This document shows positions 17,937-26,406 of a stretch of DNA of 64,000 nucleotides, piece after piece (position 1 is the stretch's first letter; the number at the start of each line of letters is the position of its first letter). The notes under the pieces are model-generated. The model made no database searches. It was given only the letters and a program-made list of their open reading frames with translations, and was not told the DNA's origin. The DNA comes from Niastella soli. Lineage in GTDB: Bacteria; Bacteroidota; Bacteroidia; Chitinophagales; Chitinophagaceae. The translations under genes were made by a program, and so were the position numbers. Where the stretch lies: assembly GCF_017742245.1 (NCBI RefSeq), contig NZ_JAGHKO010000004.1, forward strand, positions 992,001 through 1,056,000, in the 5' to 3' direction.

Positions 17937-18993
17937 GGTGTTGTTTTTTGGGCGAATACACATTCACATTCATACCTACTTTCAGCACATCTATTTCTTT
18001 GCGATCGCCATCAACCCGGATACGCACCGGTACCCGTTGTACAATTTTTACATAATTACCGGTTGAGTTATCGGGTGGTAATAGAGAAAAGCTGGAGCCG
18101 GTGGCAGGCGACAGCGAAATGATGGTACCTTTAAATTCTTTATTGGGAAAAGCATCTGCGAGAATTTTCACCGTATCACCAATGTGTAGCTGTGCTATCT
18201 GGGTTTCTTTGAAATTCGCCACTACCCATTTGTCGGTTTCGTTATTCACTATAAAGGCCAGCACCTCTCCGGCGTCTATCATTTGTCCAACTTCCACGGT
18301 GCGGCGGCCCATTCTTCCATCATAAGAAGCAGTGATCACGGTATAATCCACATCCAGCTTATTGCGTTCGAGCAATGCTTTGAGGCGCGTTATTTCAGCC
18401 ATTACCACAGACTTCTCGGCGCGGATATCTTCTACCTTGGACACAGCCGCATTAAAGGTCTCCTGTGAGGATTGGTAATCGCTGGTGCTTACATCAAGCG
18501 CCGCCTGGATCTCTTCCAGCTTTTGTTTGGTGGCCGATTCTTCTTTGTATAGATCCGTATATCGTTCGTAATCCAGCTTTTGTTTTACCACTTTTGCCTC
18601 ATTGGCCTTTATCTGCGCCTTCACCGCTTCGGCATTCCGTTCCAGGGTATGGGTATTACTTTCCAGCACCTGTAACTGGGCTTCCGATTTTTGAATGGCG
18701 GCAACTGTTTGTGCCACCTGTAATTTATATTCGCGGTTGTCTATAATGAGTAAGGTATCCCCTTTTTTTACCGGCTGATTCTCCTCGAATTTTACAGCTA
18801 CGATGAACCCGCCTGCCCGGGAAATAACAGGATTCACATATTCCTGTACCTGCGCGTCGTTGGTTTGTTCAAATTTATAATAGCCATACAAAGTGATGCC
18901 GCCCCAGATGGCTAACCCCAAGATGGTGAGCACAGCTATCCAGCCTGTAACTTTTGTAATGATGCGGTCGGTGACCGTATACTTCTTTTTCAT
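17929..18993 (-). CDS. HlyD/EmrA-family periplasmic adaptor
   Basis: A 354-residue membrane fusion protein. One N-terminal transmembrane helix (ITKVTGWIAVLTILGLAIWG) is followed by a biotinyl-lipoyl-like half motif (NPVISRAGGFIVAVKFEENQPVKKGD), a coiled-coil hairpin at ~90-200, the second lipoyl half (ITASYDGRMGRRTVEVGQM) and a beta-barrel (WVVANFKETQIAQLHIGDTV). It bridges the MFS pump and the TolC channel. It lies 2 bp after the tolC-type gene and overlaps the permease start, so the three are one operon. Confidence 0.92.
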   Translation of the reverse strand: MKKKYTVTDRIITKVTGWIAVLTILGLAIWGGITLYGYYKFEQTNDAQVQEYVNPVISRAGGFIVAVKFEENQPVKKGDTLLIIDNREYKLQVAQTVAAIQKSEAQLQVLESNTHTLERNAEAVKAQIKANEAKVVKQKLDYERYTDLYKEESATKQKLEEIQAALDVSTSDYQSSQETFNAAVSKVEDIRAEKSVVMAEITRLKALLERNKLDVDYTVITASYDGRMGRRTVEVGQMIDAGEVLAFIVNNETDKWVVANFKETQIAQLHIGDTVKILADAFPNKEFKGTIISLSPATGSSFSLLPPDNSTGNYVKIVQRVPVRIRVDGDRKEIDVLKVGMNVNVYSPKKQHHG

Positions 18994-18995
18994 CT

Positions 18996-20315
18996 TTAAA
19001 GAACTCCGATTGTATTTTGTAGTAAGTAGAATTTATCCTGTGCCACTATACGGGCGGAAGCCAGTTCAAAACGGGTGCGCAATAATTGAACATCTGCATC
19101 GAGCAGATCAGTGATCAGCGCTGTTTGTTTAAAATAATTATTCTTGATGATGCGGGCATTTTCTTCGGCCTGCGCAACATCGTCTGTTGCCACCTGGATC
19201 TGCACCAGCGATTCTTTATAACGAAGGAAAGCTTCCCATACCTGCTGGCGCACTTTATCTTCCGTATCATGGTGCATCACCTCTTCTTTCTCCAATTCCA
19301 GTTTTGCCGCTCTTACTTTGTGTGTATTATGATAAAGTGCCGATACAGGCAGGGAAACTCTAATGCCCGTTACACCTAAGGAGTACCAGGCGGGGTTGTA
19401 GGGGAATAAAAATATTTGTGGGTTGGCATAATAGAACTCGCCATACATACCCACTTTGGGCATTACATTTGACTTTACCTTTTTCAGGTTTGTTTTACTA
19501 AGCTCCGTTTGTTGTTCTGAAATATGATAGCTAAAAGAATGTTCAAGAGCGGTTGTCAGGTATTTGTTGTAATTATCCTGCGCTGCAACGCCTGGTTCAA
19601 ATATGGCTGGCTGAATAATGCGGTTATCAGGTTCGCCTATAAGGATATTCAGCTTTTGCGTGGCAATAAGGATATCGTTCTCAATGGTCACCAACGTCAT
19701 TTTTCGTTTCGACAGGTCCAGCTCAACACGCAGCACATCACTTTTAAGCACCGTACCATTTTTCTGCATGGCTTTGATCTCTTTTAATTGCTTTTCCTGG
19801 TCGGCAATATCGCTGGTAATAAGATCGCGAAAAATGAGGGACTTCTGCAGATCCAGGTACAGCGTGCTTGTTTTATACCGGATGTTTGATCTGGTTTCTT
19901 CATTTTTGATCTCGGCAATCCGCTGCAACAGCTTGTTCTCCTCGAGCTTCAGGTTTAATTTATTGCCATTATAAATGTTAAGATAGAAATCAGTACCAAA
20001 CTTATACAGGGTATGAATAACCTCGTGTTGTTGCGTAACAGGAGCAAAGATGCCTTTCTCGTATATGGCCAGGTTGGAAGCCTTTTCGGCACTACCGGTG
20101 ACCCCTACTTCGGGTAATCGTTCAAGGCGGGTGTCCTTTACTTCTTCATCCGCAATGTTCAGCGCTTTTTGAGTGATCTCCATCTGGCGGCTATGAGCCT
20201 CGGCCTTTTGCCAGGCTTCATCCAAACTCATGCGCAGGGTGTCGATAGGTTGTGCTTCGGCTGCGTACTGCACTAAAAGTACGCTTGCGATAATCAGACG
20301 CTTAAAGTAATACAT
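18996..20315 (-). CDS. TolC-family outer membrane efflux protein
   Basis: A 439-residue protein with a signal peptide (IIASVLLVQYAAEAQ). It has the duplicated, helix-rich TolC/OEP organisation: LDEAWQKAEAHSRQMEITQK at the start of the first repeat and long coiled-coil segments around 150-200 and 330-420. It forms the outer-membrane duct for the downstream HlyD and MFS proteins. First gene of the operon, with a minus-strand -7 element TAATTTTG about 10 bp before its ATG. Divergent from an AraC regulator, which probably controls it. Confidence 0.9.
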   Translation of the reverse strand: MYYFKRLIIASVLLVQYAAEAQPIDTLRMSLDEAWQKAEAHSRQMEITQKALNIADEEVKDTRLERLPEVGVTGSAEKASNLAIYEKGIFAPVTQQHEVIHTLYKFGTDFYLNIYNGNKLNLKLEENKLLQRIAEIKNEETRSNIRYKTSTLYLDLQKSLIFRDLITSDIADQEKQLKEIKAMQKNGTVLKSDVLRVELDLSKRKMTLVTIENDILIATQKLNILIGEPDNRIIQPAIFEPGVAAQDNYNKYLTTALEHSFSYHISEQQTELSKTNLKKVKSNVMPKVGMYGEFYYANPQIFLFPYNPAWYSLGVTGIRVSLPVSALYHNTHKVRAAKLELEKEEVMHHDTEDKVRQQVWEAFLRYKESLVQIQVATDDVAQAEENARIIKNNYFKQTALITDLLDADVQLLRTRFELASARIVAQDKFYLLQNTIGVL

Positions 20316-20325
20316 AATTCGGGGG

Positions 20326-20405
20326 CAAAATTATACAGCAAACGGCTTTGTCATTTCACCTAAGTAGCCATTCTTTTCTTTATTCCGGCCAAAGCCCTAA
20401 TTTTG
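20326..20405. promoter_or_regulatory. Divergent promoters for efflux operon and AraC regulator
   Basis: Two TAATTTTG -7 elements point away from each other: minus strand at 20333-20326 (for tolC) and plus strand at 20398-20405 (for the AraC gene). The second one contains the TTG at 20403 that an open-frame caller would take as a start, so the AraC start must be the ATG at 20430. The 64 bp between the elements is the likely regulator binding zone. Confidence 0.6.
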
Positions 20406-20429
20406 CATTTTACGGAAATTTTACAACCT

Positions 20430-21215
20430 ATGGGTCTTATTGCCGCGCTTCCCGAGATCGATAAGCAGAAAGAGTCGGTGTTTGTAATGCACGAGAAATC
20501 GGAAAAGCTCATTCCCATGCACAAACATACCAAGGGACAATTGAGTTATGTAGAGGGTGGACTGGCTTATATTACCACAGCAACCCAAACCTATGTAGTG
20601 CCAGCCCGCCATTATTTCTGGATCCCCAAAGGCATGGTGCATGAATTGGAAGTAGGGTCTTCGGCCACTGTACTTCGATCATTGTACTTTTATGCTACAG
20701 ACGATCATCTCAATGAATTCTATACCAAATTGGGTATTTATCCAGCCAGTGAGTTATTGATCCAAATGATCAATTATACCGAGCGATGGGATGGCCGCCA
20801 CGTTAATCACAAAGATGACAATTTCGAATTCCTGATCGCTTTAAAGAAAATGCTGCCCACGCTTAATAAAGTCTCACTGCCCATTATGCTGCCTAAAACC
20901 AATCATGAAGGCATGAAGCAGATCATCAGTTATTTGGAAAAGAATGTGGGGAACAGACTGGTACTGGCAGAAGTGAGCCAACGATTCGCGATGAGCGAAC
21001 GTTCGTTGTCGCGGTTATTTCAATCAACTTTGCAAATGAGCTTTCTGCAATACGTAAAGACCTTGCGAATGATCACCGCTATAGAATTGATCTTGCAATC
21101 CAGTAAACCCATTTCCGATATTGCCTATGAGGTAGGCTATTCAGCCGTTGGCCCTTTTAGCGATGCGTTCTATGATTTTACCTTATCGCGGCCCAGCGAT
21201 TTTAGGAAGAATTAA
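20430..21215 (+). CDS. AraC-family regulator, likely of the adjacent efflux operon
   Basis: About 261 residues from the ATG at 20430. Residues ~25-100 form a cupin sensor domain (PMHKHTKGQLSYVEGGLAYI, then FWIPKGMVHELEV). The C-terminal ~100 residues hold two helix-turn-helix motifs (VLAEVSQRFAMSERSLSRLF and ISDIAYEVGYSAVGPFSDAF). This is the cupin-AraC type often beside efflux genes, activating on binding a small ligand. It diverges from the tolC-hlyD-MFS operon. The start is fixed by a -7 promoter element that overlaps the longer open frame. Confidence 0.88.
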   Translation: MGLIAALPEIDKQKESVFVMHEKSEKLIPMHKHTKGQLSYVEGGLAYITTATQTYVVPARHYFWIPKGMVHELEVGSSATVLRSLYFYATDDHLNEFYTKLGIYPASELLIQMINYTERWDGRHVNHKDDNFEFLIALKKMLPTLNKVSLPIMLPKTNHEGMKQIISYLEKNVGNRLVLAEVSQRFAMSERSLSRLFQSTLQMSFLQYVKTLRMITAIELILQSSKPISDIAYEVGYSAVGPFSDAFYDFTLSRPSDFRKN

Positions 21216-21218
21216 AAA

Positions 21219-21372
21219 AGGCAAAGGGCAGAAGGCAGAGGGCAAAGAGGAAGAAGCAAAAGGCTAAAGCTCAAAGCTGTATTCGCTTTAACCTTTAGCC
21301 TTTAACCATGTATTTGCAGCTGTATTTGTTGCCGCGACGAGGATCTCTGCCCTCTGCCCTCTGCCATCTGCC
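21219..21372. repeat. TGCC-phased 7-bp arrays in inverted arrangement
   Basis: Between two convergent genes. The left part (21219-21255) reads in 7-bp steps such as AAGGGCA, GAAGGCA, GAGGGCA. The right part (21345-21372) has CTCTGCC three times then ATCTGCC. The two are roughly inverted copies. Inside them a second inverted pair, AAAGGCTAAAG (21259-21269) with CTTTAGCCTTT (21293-21303), is exact. The whole could fold as one long imperfect hairpin and may act as a two-way terminator. Confidence 0.75.
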
Positions 21373-21378
21373 TTGTTA

Positions 21379-22302
21379 TTATTGCTTGATCACAATGACG
21401 TTTGCGACTTCGCGTTCGCCTTCATGGTCCCACTTTTTATTATCAGAGGGATAATTCACTACACCGTAATAGGGCTGCCCCTTTACATACATACTGGTAG
21501 AACCACCGCCATCGAGATTGATCGCATCGCGGCAACCCAGCCATTTCATCAGTTTTTGCAATTCCGGAATGCTAAATCCTGCCGCTTCTTTGGCACGACC
21601 ATCAACCACCAGGAATACAATGGTGCCATCGGCTTTTTCACCCATGGCAGTGCGGGGATGCCGGTCGTTACAAAACTTGTCATTGGAGATAGGCAGGTCA
21701 ACCCCATTCAGGATCATCAACGGACCAGTAGATATTACATCATGGGCCTTAATGTAGTTCTCAGATTGCAGGTTCAATGAATCGCCGGCAACGATAAAGA
21801 AGTCGCTTCCGTTGATAGCAATAGAGCCCTGGTTGTTTCTTTTTCTTACCGGCTCTTTACCAGGGATATTAGGAGCGATCAACGAATCGTTTTCCCGTAA
21901 ATACACCACGGAGCGGTTATGATCTAATTTCGAAGGCTCCAGTTTAGGTACGCCTTTCAGATCGGGCCGGTAATCAGGGTCTGCGCCACGCATTTTAAAG
22001 AAAGAACCATTGATGGCCGCCAACGCATGAACGTTTTGCGCCAATTGCGATGTTTTCTCCAGTGAATCGGAATGCACAATATGCAATTTTACCCGCCTGT
22101 TATTAGGCGATACTTCAATGACATTGATATACTGATTGGCATTGAACAACTCATTGTTCTCCACGCGCGTCGACTTCCAGATCACGCCCTTTGCCAGTTT
22201 TTTATTCGCCCATTTTGCGTTCACCACACGCAGGGAATCGGATTGTGCCTGTACAAGAATGCCTGTCAATAATAAGCCGGTAAATAGGAAAAGCCCTTTC
22301 AT
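21379..22302 (-). CDS. Phosphodiester glycosidase family protein (NAGPA/DUF2233)
   Basis: A 307-residue exported protein: signal peptide to ILVQAQ, then the NAGPA-type domain. Family blocks are LAAINGSFF, GSIAINGSDFFI, STGPLMILNG, NDRHPRTAMG, VFLVVDGR and DAINLDGGGSTSMY. The domain is known from the human uncovering enzyme, which removes GlcNAc from phosphate diesters, and from bacterial proteins linked to peptidoglycan or cell-wall sugars. In bacteria the substrate is mostly unknown. It is a single gene, convergent with the AraC gene across the TGCC arrays. Periplasmic location is inferred from the signal peptide. Confidence 0.88.
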   Translation of the reverse strand: MKGLFLFTGLLLTGILVQAQSDSLRVVNAKWANKKLAKGVIWKSTRVENNELFNANQYINVIEVSPNNRRVKLHIVHSDSLEKTSQLAQNVHALAAINGSFFKMRGADPDYRPDLKGVPKLEPSKLDHNRSVVYLRENDSLIAPNIPGKEPVRKRNNQGSIAINGSDFFIVAGDSLNLQSENYIKAHDVISTGPLMILNGVDLPISNDKFCNDRHPRTAMGEKADGTIVFLVVDGRAKEAAGFSIPELQKLMKWLGCRDAINLDGGGSTSMYVKGQPYYGVVNYPSDNKKWDHEGEREVANVIVIKQ

Positions 22303-22441
22303 CCTGGGGTCAATTTTTGTTATTGCAGATGGATTATCTCAGGCAAGATACATCAGAAATAAAGCCATTTTGGCATTTGCAGGTTTTTGCGTTACCAATT
22401 ATCCCCGCACCGGACATGCCCCAACTGGAAAGGTTCAGCAT

Positions 22442-22477
22442 AAAAAAAGCCCCCCCGACGGTATTGTCGGGGAGGCT
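22442..22477 (-). terminator. Factor-independent terminator of the RRM gene
   Basis: Minus-strand stem AGCCTCCCCGAC (22477-22466) pairs with GTCGGGGGGGCT (22459-22448) with one mismatch around a 6-nt loop, followed by TTTTTTTA. It follows the RRM gene stop at 22498 by about 20 bp. Confidence 0.85.
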
Positions 22478-22497
22478 TCATACACTTACGAATTATA

Positions 22498-22806
22498 TTA
22501 CCATCTGTTGTTACGACCACCAGAGTTACCACGGCCGCCGCCAGAGAAAGAATTACGGTTGTCGGTCTTTGGTCTTGCTTCAGACACAGATAATGATCTT
22601 CCTTCAACAGGTTTTCCTTCCAGTTCTTTTATTGCTTTTTTTGCCTCTTCGTCAGAAGGCATTTCCACAAATCCAAAACCACGAGATCTACCAGTTTCTC
22701 TATCAGTGATTACTTTAGCAGAAGCAACCTGACCATATGGTGTGAATAAATTTCTTAAGTCATCATCATTTATCTGGAAACCCAGATTTGAAACATACAA
22801 GTTCAT
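22498..22806 (-). CDS. Single-RRM RNA-binding protein with Gly/Arg-rich tail
   Basis: A 102-residue protein. Residues 1-80 form one RNA recognition motif with both core sequences visible: RNP2 (LYVSNL, residues 3-8) and RNP1 (RGFGFVEM, ~43-50). The tail is Gly/Arg/Asn-rich (FSGGGRGNSGGRNNRW), as in cyanobacterial and Bacteroidota cold-responsive Rbp proteins. These bind AU-rich mRNA and influence stability. It is monocistronic with its own terminator. About 200 bp of upstream DNA is gene-free, leaving room for a long 5' leader, which is common for cold-regulated genes; no clear -7 element was found. Confidence 0.93.
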   Translation of the reverse strand: MNLYVSNLGFQINDDDLRNLFTPYGQVASAKVITDRETGRSRGFGFVEMPSDEEAKKAIKELEGKPVEGRSLSVSEARPKTDNRNSFSGGGRGNSGGRNNRW

Positions 22807-23004
22807 AATTAAAAATTAAAATATTGAAAATACATTGAGTTATAACAAAAAGCAGAAAAGTGAATTTTACAAAGGAAAACATGCAAAGCTCTTTTCAAAT
22901 ACTCGATACTGTTAGCCTCAATTATTAATATTAAAGATAGTCTTTTAATTTCAATTGGCCAATTATCACGTTTTCACGTTGCAAGCCGACTGAAAATCTG
23001 TCTA

Positions 23005-24081
23005 TTATATGTGTTTATAACAAACCGCATTTATATTCATACCTGCACCCACAGAAGCAAATAATATAATATCACCCGGATTCAACTGTTGATCATCGAT
23101 ATTCCCTTTGCGTACCAGATCATACAAAGTAGGAATGGTAGCTACGGAACTGTTGCCCAACCATTGAATACACATTGGCATAATTAAAGCAGGAACGTCC
23201 TCTATATCATAAAGTGCATAAAACGCTTTAACTATAGCCTCATCCATTTTTTCATTAGCCTGGTGAATAAATATTTTTTTAATGTCTTTAACAGACACAC
23301 CACTTTTATCAACACAGGCCTTCATGGCGGCAGGTACATGTTTTAATGCATATTCATATACTTTCCGGCCTTTCATTTTTATAAAGCAGGTATCCCCATT
23401 TTTTTCAGGCGCATAGGACGAACCAAAATGGATATAGTTCAATTCTTCCATGCAGTCTGACCGGGTACAGGTCCCCAATACACCACCTGACAACTGAGCT
23501 GTTTCTTTTTGCTCAATAATACAGGCACCTGCGCCGTCCGAAAAGATCATACTATCTCTGTCATGGACATCCACGACCCTTGATAAGGTTTCCGCTCCAA
23601 TCACCAGACAGGTACCAGCCATTCCTGATTTTATAAAAGAATAGGCTTGTATCAGACCCTGTAACCAGCCTGGGCAACCAAATAAAATATCGTAGGGAAC
23701 GCAATTGGGATTGCGAATACCCAACTGATGTTTGACCCGTGAAGCCAGTGAGGGTACCGTATCAGTTTGTATAGCCCCATGGAGAACATCGCCATAGTTA
23801 TGAGCTACAATGATCTGATCTATCTGTTCGGCATCTATACCAGCATCTTCAATAGCCAGTTTCGCAGCCTGTGCCGCCATGTGCGATGCACTGACATTAT
23901 CAGCTGCGTAACGTCTTTCCTTAATACCAGTGATCAAACGAAATTTTTCAATCACGTCGGGCATCGGTACATTAATGGGAAGTTGATTCTCTGTGTAGAA
24001 TTTCCCCGGAACAAAATCACTATTCTTTTTAATAACAGGAGGAATATAACATCCAGTACCGGTAATAACAGTAATTGACAT
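23005..24081 (-). CDS. 3-oxoacyl-ACP synthase III-like enzyme (KAS III fold)
   Basis: A 358-residue thiolase-fold enzyme of FabH type. The catalytic triad is intact: Cys136 in FGCPGW, His273 in IHQAN and Asn310 in WLGNSSVATIP. It would condense an acyl-CoA or acyl-ACP starter with malonyl-ACP or a related extender. The N-terminal half differs from housekeeping FabH (longer YTENQLPINVPMPDVIEKF region, GIKERRY), so it is probably a specialised paralogue rather than the essential fatty-acid enzyme. It is 21 bp downstream of a small conserved-looking gene, and no acyl carrier protein or other synthase gene is nearby. Confidence 0.85.
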   Translation of the reverse strand: MSITVITGTGCYIPPVIKKNSDFVPGKFYTENQLPINVPMPDVIEKFRLITGIKERRYAADNVSASHMAAQAAKLAIEDAGIDAEQIDQIIVAHNYGDVLHGAIQTDTVPSLASRVKHQLGIRNPNCVPYDILFGCPGWLQGLIQAYSFIKSGMAGTCLVIGAETLSRVVDVHDRDSMIFSDGAGACIIEQKETAQLSGGVLGTCTRSDCMEELNYIHFGSSYAPEKNGDTCFIKMKGRKVYEYALKHVPAAMKACVDKSGVSVKDIKKIFIHQANEKMDEAIVKAFYALYDIEDVPALIMPMCIQWLGNSSVATIPTLYDLVRKGNIDDQQLNPGDIILFASVGAGMNINAVCYKHI

Positions 24082-24102
24082 ATTTTAAAAATCCTTCTAG
24101 AA

Positions 24103-24354
24103 TTAAAGTACTGACAATTTCGTCATTTCGGAACCACTGAAGATCCTTGCAAGATTGATGTCTTTTGACTTACTATAATTTTCCAGGTTCGCCTCTCCTA
24201 CAATTCGCCAGAAATTTTTCGCTTTCAAATCACTGTAATCGCCTCTGGTAATAAAAATGCCGACTACTGGTTTTCTTGTTTTAAAACTCACTTTCACAGG
24301 GGTCTCGTCAATAGCATTCTTCTCCAGAAATTTTTCAATTTGTTCGGTTGTCAT
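24103..24354 (-). CDS. Small protein co-transcribed with KAS III-like gene
   Basis: An 83-residue soluble protein of unknown function, without signal peptide or membrane segment. It contains VKVSFKTRKPVVGIFI, DYSDLKAKNFWRIV and a C-terminal INLARIFSGSEMTKL. It precedes the KAS III-like gene by 21 bp on the same strand, and one promoter element (TACCTTTG at 24477-24470) fits both. A role as partner or modifier of the synthase is suggested only by this arrangement. I do not recognise the family with certainty. Confidence 0.65.
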   Translation of the reverse strand: MTTEQIEKFLEKNAIDETPVKVSFKTRKPVVGIFITRGDYSDLKAKNFWRIVGEANLENYSKSKDINLARIFSGSEMTKLSVL

Positions 24355-24469
24355 AATTAAATTATTTGTTTGTAAGTACTTTATGCACTTACGATGCTTA
24401 CGATCTTACCTTCACAAATTTTGAACAGAAACTTAATCAAGATAGGTGCAGGAGGAAAAATAAGTCGTG

Positions 24470-24555
24470 CAAAGGTAACTTTTATTAAATAACTATGTAA
24501 ATATAACGTTTATTTTGATAACTCATTCATTATACGCTAATTAGAAGTATATTTG
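24470..24555. promoter_or_regulatory. Divergent -7 elements for KAS III operon and RlpA gene
   Basis: Minus-strand TACCTTTG at 24477-24470 serves the small-protein/KAS III unit with a leader of ~110 nt. Plus-strand TATATTTG at 24548-24555 serves the RlpA-like gene. The latter ends in the GTG that opens the longer reading frame, so translation must start at the ATG at 24579. Confidence 0.55.
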
Positions 24556-24578
24556 TGTCCCCCATTAAAATTCATCCA

Positions 24579-24950
24579 ATGAAAATGGAAATACGCCATT
24601 TGGTATTCGCCGCTGCCGTTGTGATTTCTTTAACATCCTGTGCCCGGAAAATAACCGAATCCGGCAAGGGGTCTTATTATGCCGATAAGTTTGAAGGCCG
24701 CCCTACTGCCAGTGGCCAAAAATTCGACCAGGATAAAATGACCGCCGCACACCGCACACTGCCATTTGGGACAAAAGTAAAAGTAACAAACGTTGCCAAT
24801 GGCCGTACAGTAACGGTTACCGTGAACGACCGCGGCCCTTTTGCCGCCGGCCGCATTATTGATGTATCAAAAAAAGCAGCGAATAAGCTGGGCATGGTTA
24901 ATGCCGGGGTAGCCAATGTCAAGATCAGTTATAAACGAAAAAAGAAATAA
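24579..24950 (+). CDS. RlpA-like double-psi beta-barrel lipoprotein
   Basis: About 123 residues from the ATG at 24579. A leader ends in lipobox VISLTSCARK. The rest is a compact double-psi beta-barrel: GSYYADKFEGRPTASGQKF, LPFGTKVKVTNVANGRTVTV, NDRGPFAAGRIIDVSKKAA. RlpA proteins are septal lytic transglycosylases acting on denuded glycan strands. The SPOR domain found in proteobacterial RlpA is absent, as is usual for short Bacteroidota versions. The Asp of NDRGPF and the GxYY block are conserved. The start is fixed by the -7 element just upstream. Confidence 0.9.
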   Translation: MKMEIRHLVFAAAVVISLTSCARKITESGKGSYYADKFEGRPTASGQKFDQDKMTAAHRTLPFGTKVKVTNVANGRTVTVTVNDRGPFAAGRIIDVSKKAANKLGMVNAGVANVKISYKRKKK

Positions 24951-25455
24951 AGAAAGAAAGTTTGCCAGTTTTTACCACCACTGTTGCGCTCCCCTTTCAC
25001 AGTGTGATTACTTTGCCTACTGTAACCTTACCATTAGCTGCCTGTGCAATTGTTATTCGTGGGCTTTGTTTCATCTTTTATATTTACTTCTCCTCACATA
25101 GATCACTCAACTCTTCTCAGATTTGAATAAAATTATTCAAAGAGTACTATAAGTTATAGTCACACCTACCACTTTCGGGGGTCTAAATAAAAATCTTGTC
25201 AGAAAATGAATGCAGATCATTCAATATATTAATACCCGGTATAAGCTTTCTTTCCGCAATGATCACAATCATTTTTATCAGGAAGTCCAACCCTGCTACT
25301 GATCAGCTGTCAAATCAGGACTTTTAGCGTCTAAAACCGGCATCCCTGCTGTTTTTATGGGACTATTTTTGCTACAGTAAAACAAGCAAATGATCAGTAT
25401 TTACACTAAAAACTATAAAAATGAAAACAGTCATAAGTAAAAAGGGAGGTATGCT
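24951..25455. other. 505-bp gene-free stretch with clustered palindromes
   Basis: No convincing gene. It holds four short perfect palindromes. TTTGAATAA/TTATTCAAA (25122-25141) is 4 bp from ACTATAA-G-TTATAGT (25146-25160). TGAATG/CATTCA (25207-25223) and AATGAT/ATCATT (25258-25273) follow. A possible -7 element TATTTTTG is at about 25366, about 90 bp before the oxidoreductase ATG. The palindromes lack T-runs and so look more like protein-binding sites than terminators. Confidence 0.5.
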
Positions 25456-26373
25456 ATGAAGGCGATTGTTGTAACCGACCAGGCTGCGGGAACAGCCGGG
25501 ATGAAACTGGAAGAGCGGCCCGAGCCGCAGGCAGCTATAGGGGATGTCATCGTTCAGGTTCACGCGGCGAGTATCACCGGGGATGAGTTATCGTGGCCTT
25601 CTACCTGGACCGATCGCGTCGGCCATGACCGGACGCCTTCGATTCCCGGCCATGAATTGGCTGGAGTGGTCACCGCCCTCGGCTATGGTACAACAGGTCT
25701 GTCGATAGGACAACGGGTGTTCGGGCTCACGGACTGGAATCGCGACGGTACCCTGGCGGAGTATGTAGCTGTAGAAGCACGCAACCTGGCGCCGTTGCCA
25801 GGCGACGTTGACTTCACGGTGGGTACGGCCCTCGTGATGCCGGGCCTTACCGCGTGGCAGGGCCTTTTCGAGCATGGCCGCCTTCGTGCGGGACAGACCA
25901 TCCTGGTGCACGGTTCGGCCGGCATAGTTGGTTCTATGGCAACCCAGCTTGCACGCGAGGCAGGCGCGTACGTAATCGGCACTGGTCGCGCTGATGGTCG
26001 TAAGACAGCGCTCGACTTTGGCGCGCAGGAATACGTCGATCTCGATAACGATGTACTGGAAGATGTTGGCAAAGTCAATCTCGTTTTCGATGTCCTCGGC
26101 GGAGACATCGTGAAACGTTCTGCGGGCTTGATTCATGCCGGAGGAATATTGGTGACCATTGCTGGTCCAACGGAGGCACGGCCTGCCGACGGCCTAACGA
26201 TCGATTTTGTTGTTGAGCCCGATCGCATCCAATTGACTGAGGTCGTTCAGCGGGTGCGGGCGGGACGTTTGCGTACGCACATCGGCGACATTGCCACCCT
26301 CGACAACGCCATTGCCACCTACAATTCAACAAAAAGGGCCAAGGGAAAAACGATCATCCGCGTTCGCCCGTAA
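25456..26373 (+). CDS. Zinc-independent MDR oxidoreductase (quinone reductase-like)
   Basis: A 305-residue medium-chain dehydrogenase/reductase. It has the N-terminal GroES-like domain (IPGHELAGVVTALGYG) and a Rossmann domain with a nucleotide-binding motif GSAGIVGSMATQLA near residue 154. Zinc ligands are missing, as in NADPH quinone or enone reductases. Codon use is clearly GC-rich compared with the neighbours, and the gene has a strong Shine-Dalgarno (AGGGAGGT, five bases before the ATG), rare in this phylum. Both point to horizontal acquisition, probably from a proteobacterium or actinobacterium. It leads a short run with AhpD-like and OsmC genes. Confidence 0.88.
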   Translation: MKAIVVTDQAAGTAGMKLEERPEPQAAIGDVIVQVHAASITGDELSWPSTWTDRVGHDRTPSIPGHELAGVVTALGYGTTGLSIGQRVFGLTDWNRDGTLAEYVAVEARNLAPLPGDVDFTVGTALVMPGLTAWQGLFEHGRLRAGQTILVHGSAGIVGSMATQLAREAGAYVIGTGRADGRKTALDFGAQEYVDLDNDVLEDVGKVNLVFDVLGGDIVKRSAGLIHAGGILVTIAGPTEARPADGLTIDFVVEPDRIQLTEVVQRVRAGRLRTHIGDIATLDNAIATYNSTKRAKGKTIIRVRP

Positions 26374-26406
26374 GGACAAACCTGTTTAATCAATAAAATA
26401 TATTTC

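Noticed and set aside
20403-20429. TTG start for the AraC gene beside the efflux operon
   Set aside because: The codon is part of the -7 promoter element TAATTTTG, so it cannot be in the mRNA.
25588-26136. 182-codon open frame on the minus strand within the MDR oxidoreductase gene
   Set aside because: It is a shadow caused by the GC-rich codons of the real gene; there is no family-like pattern and no start signal.
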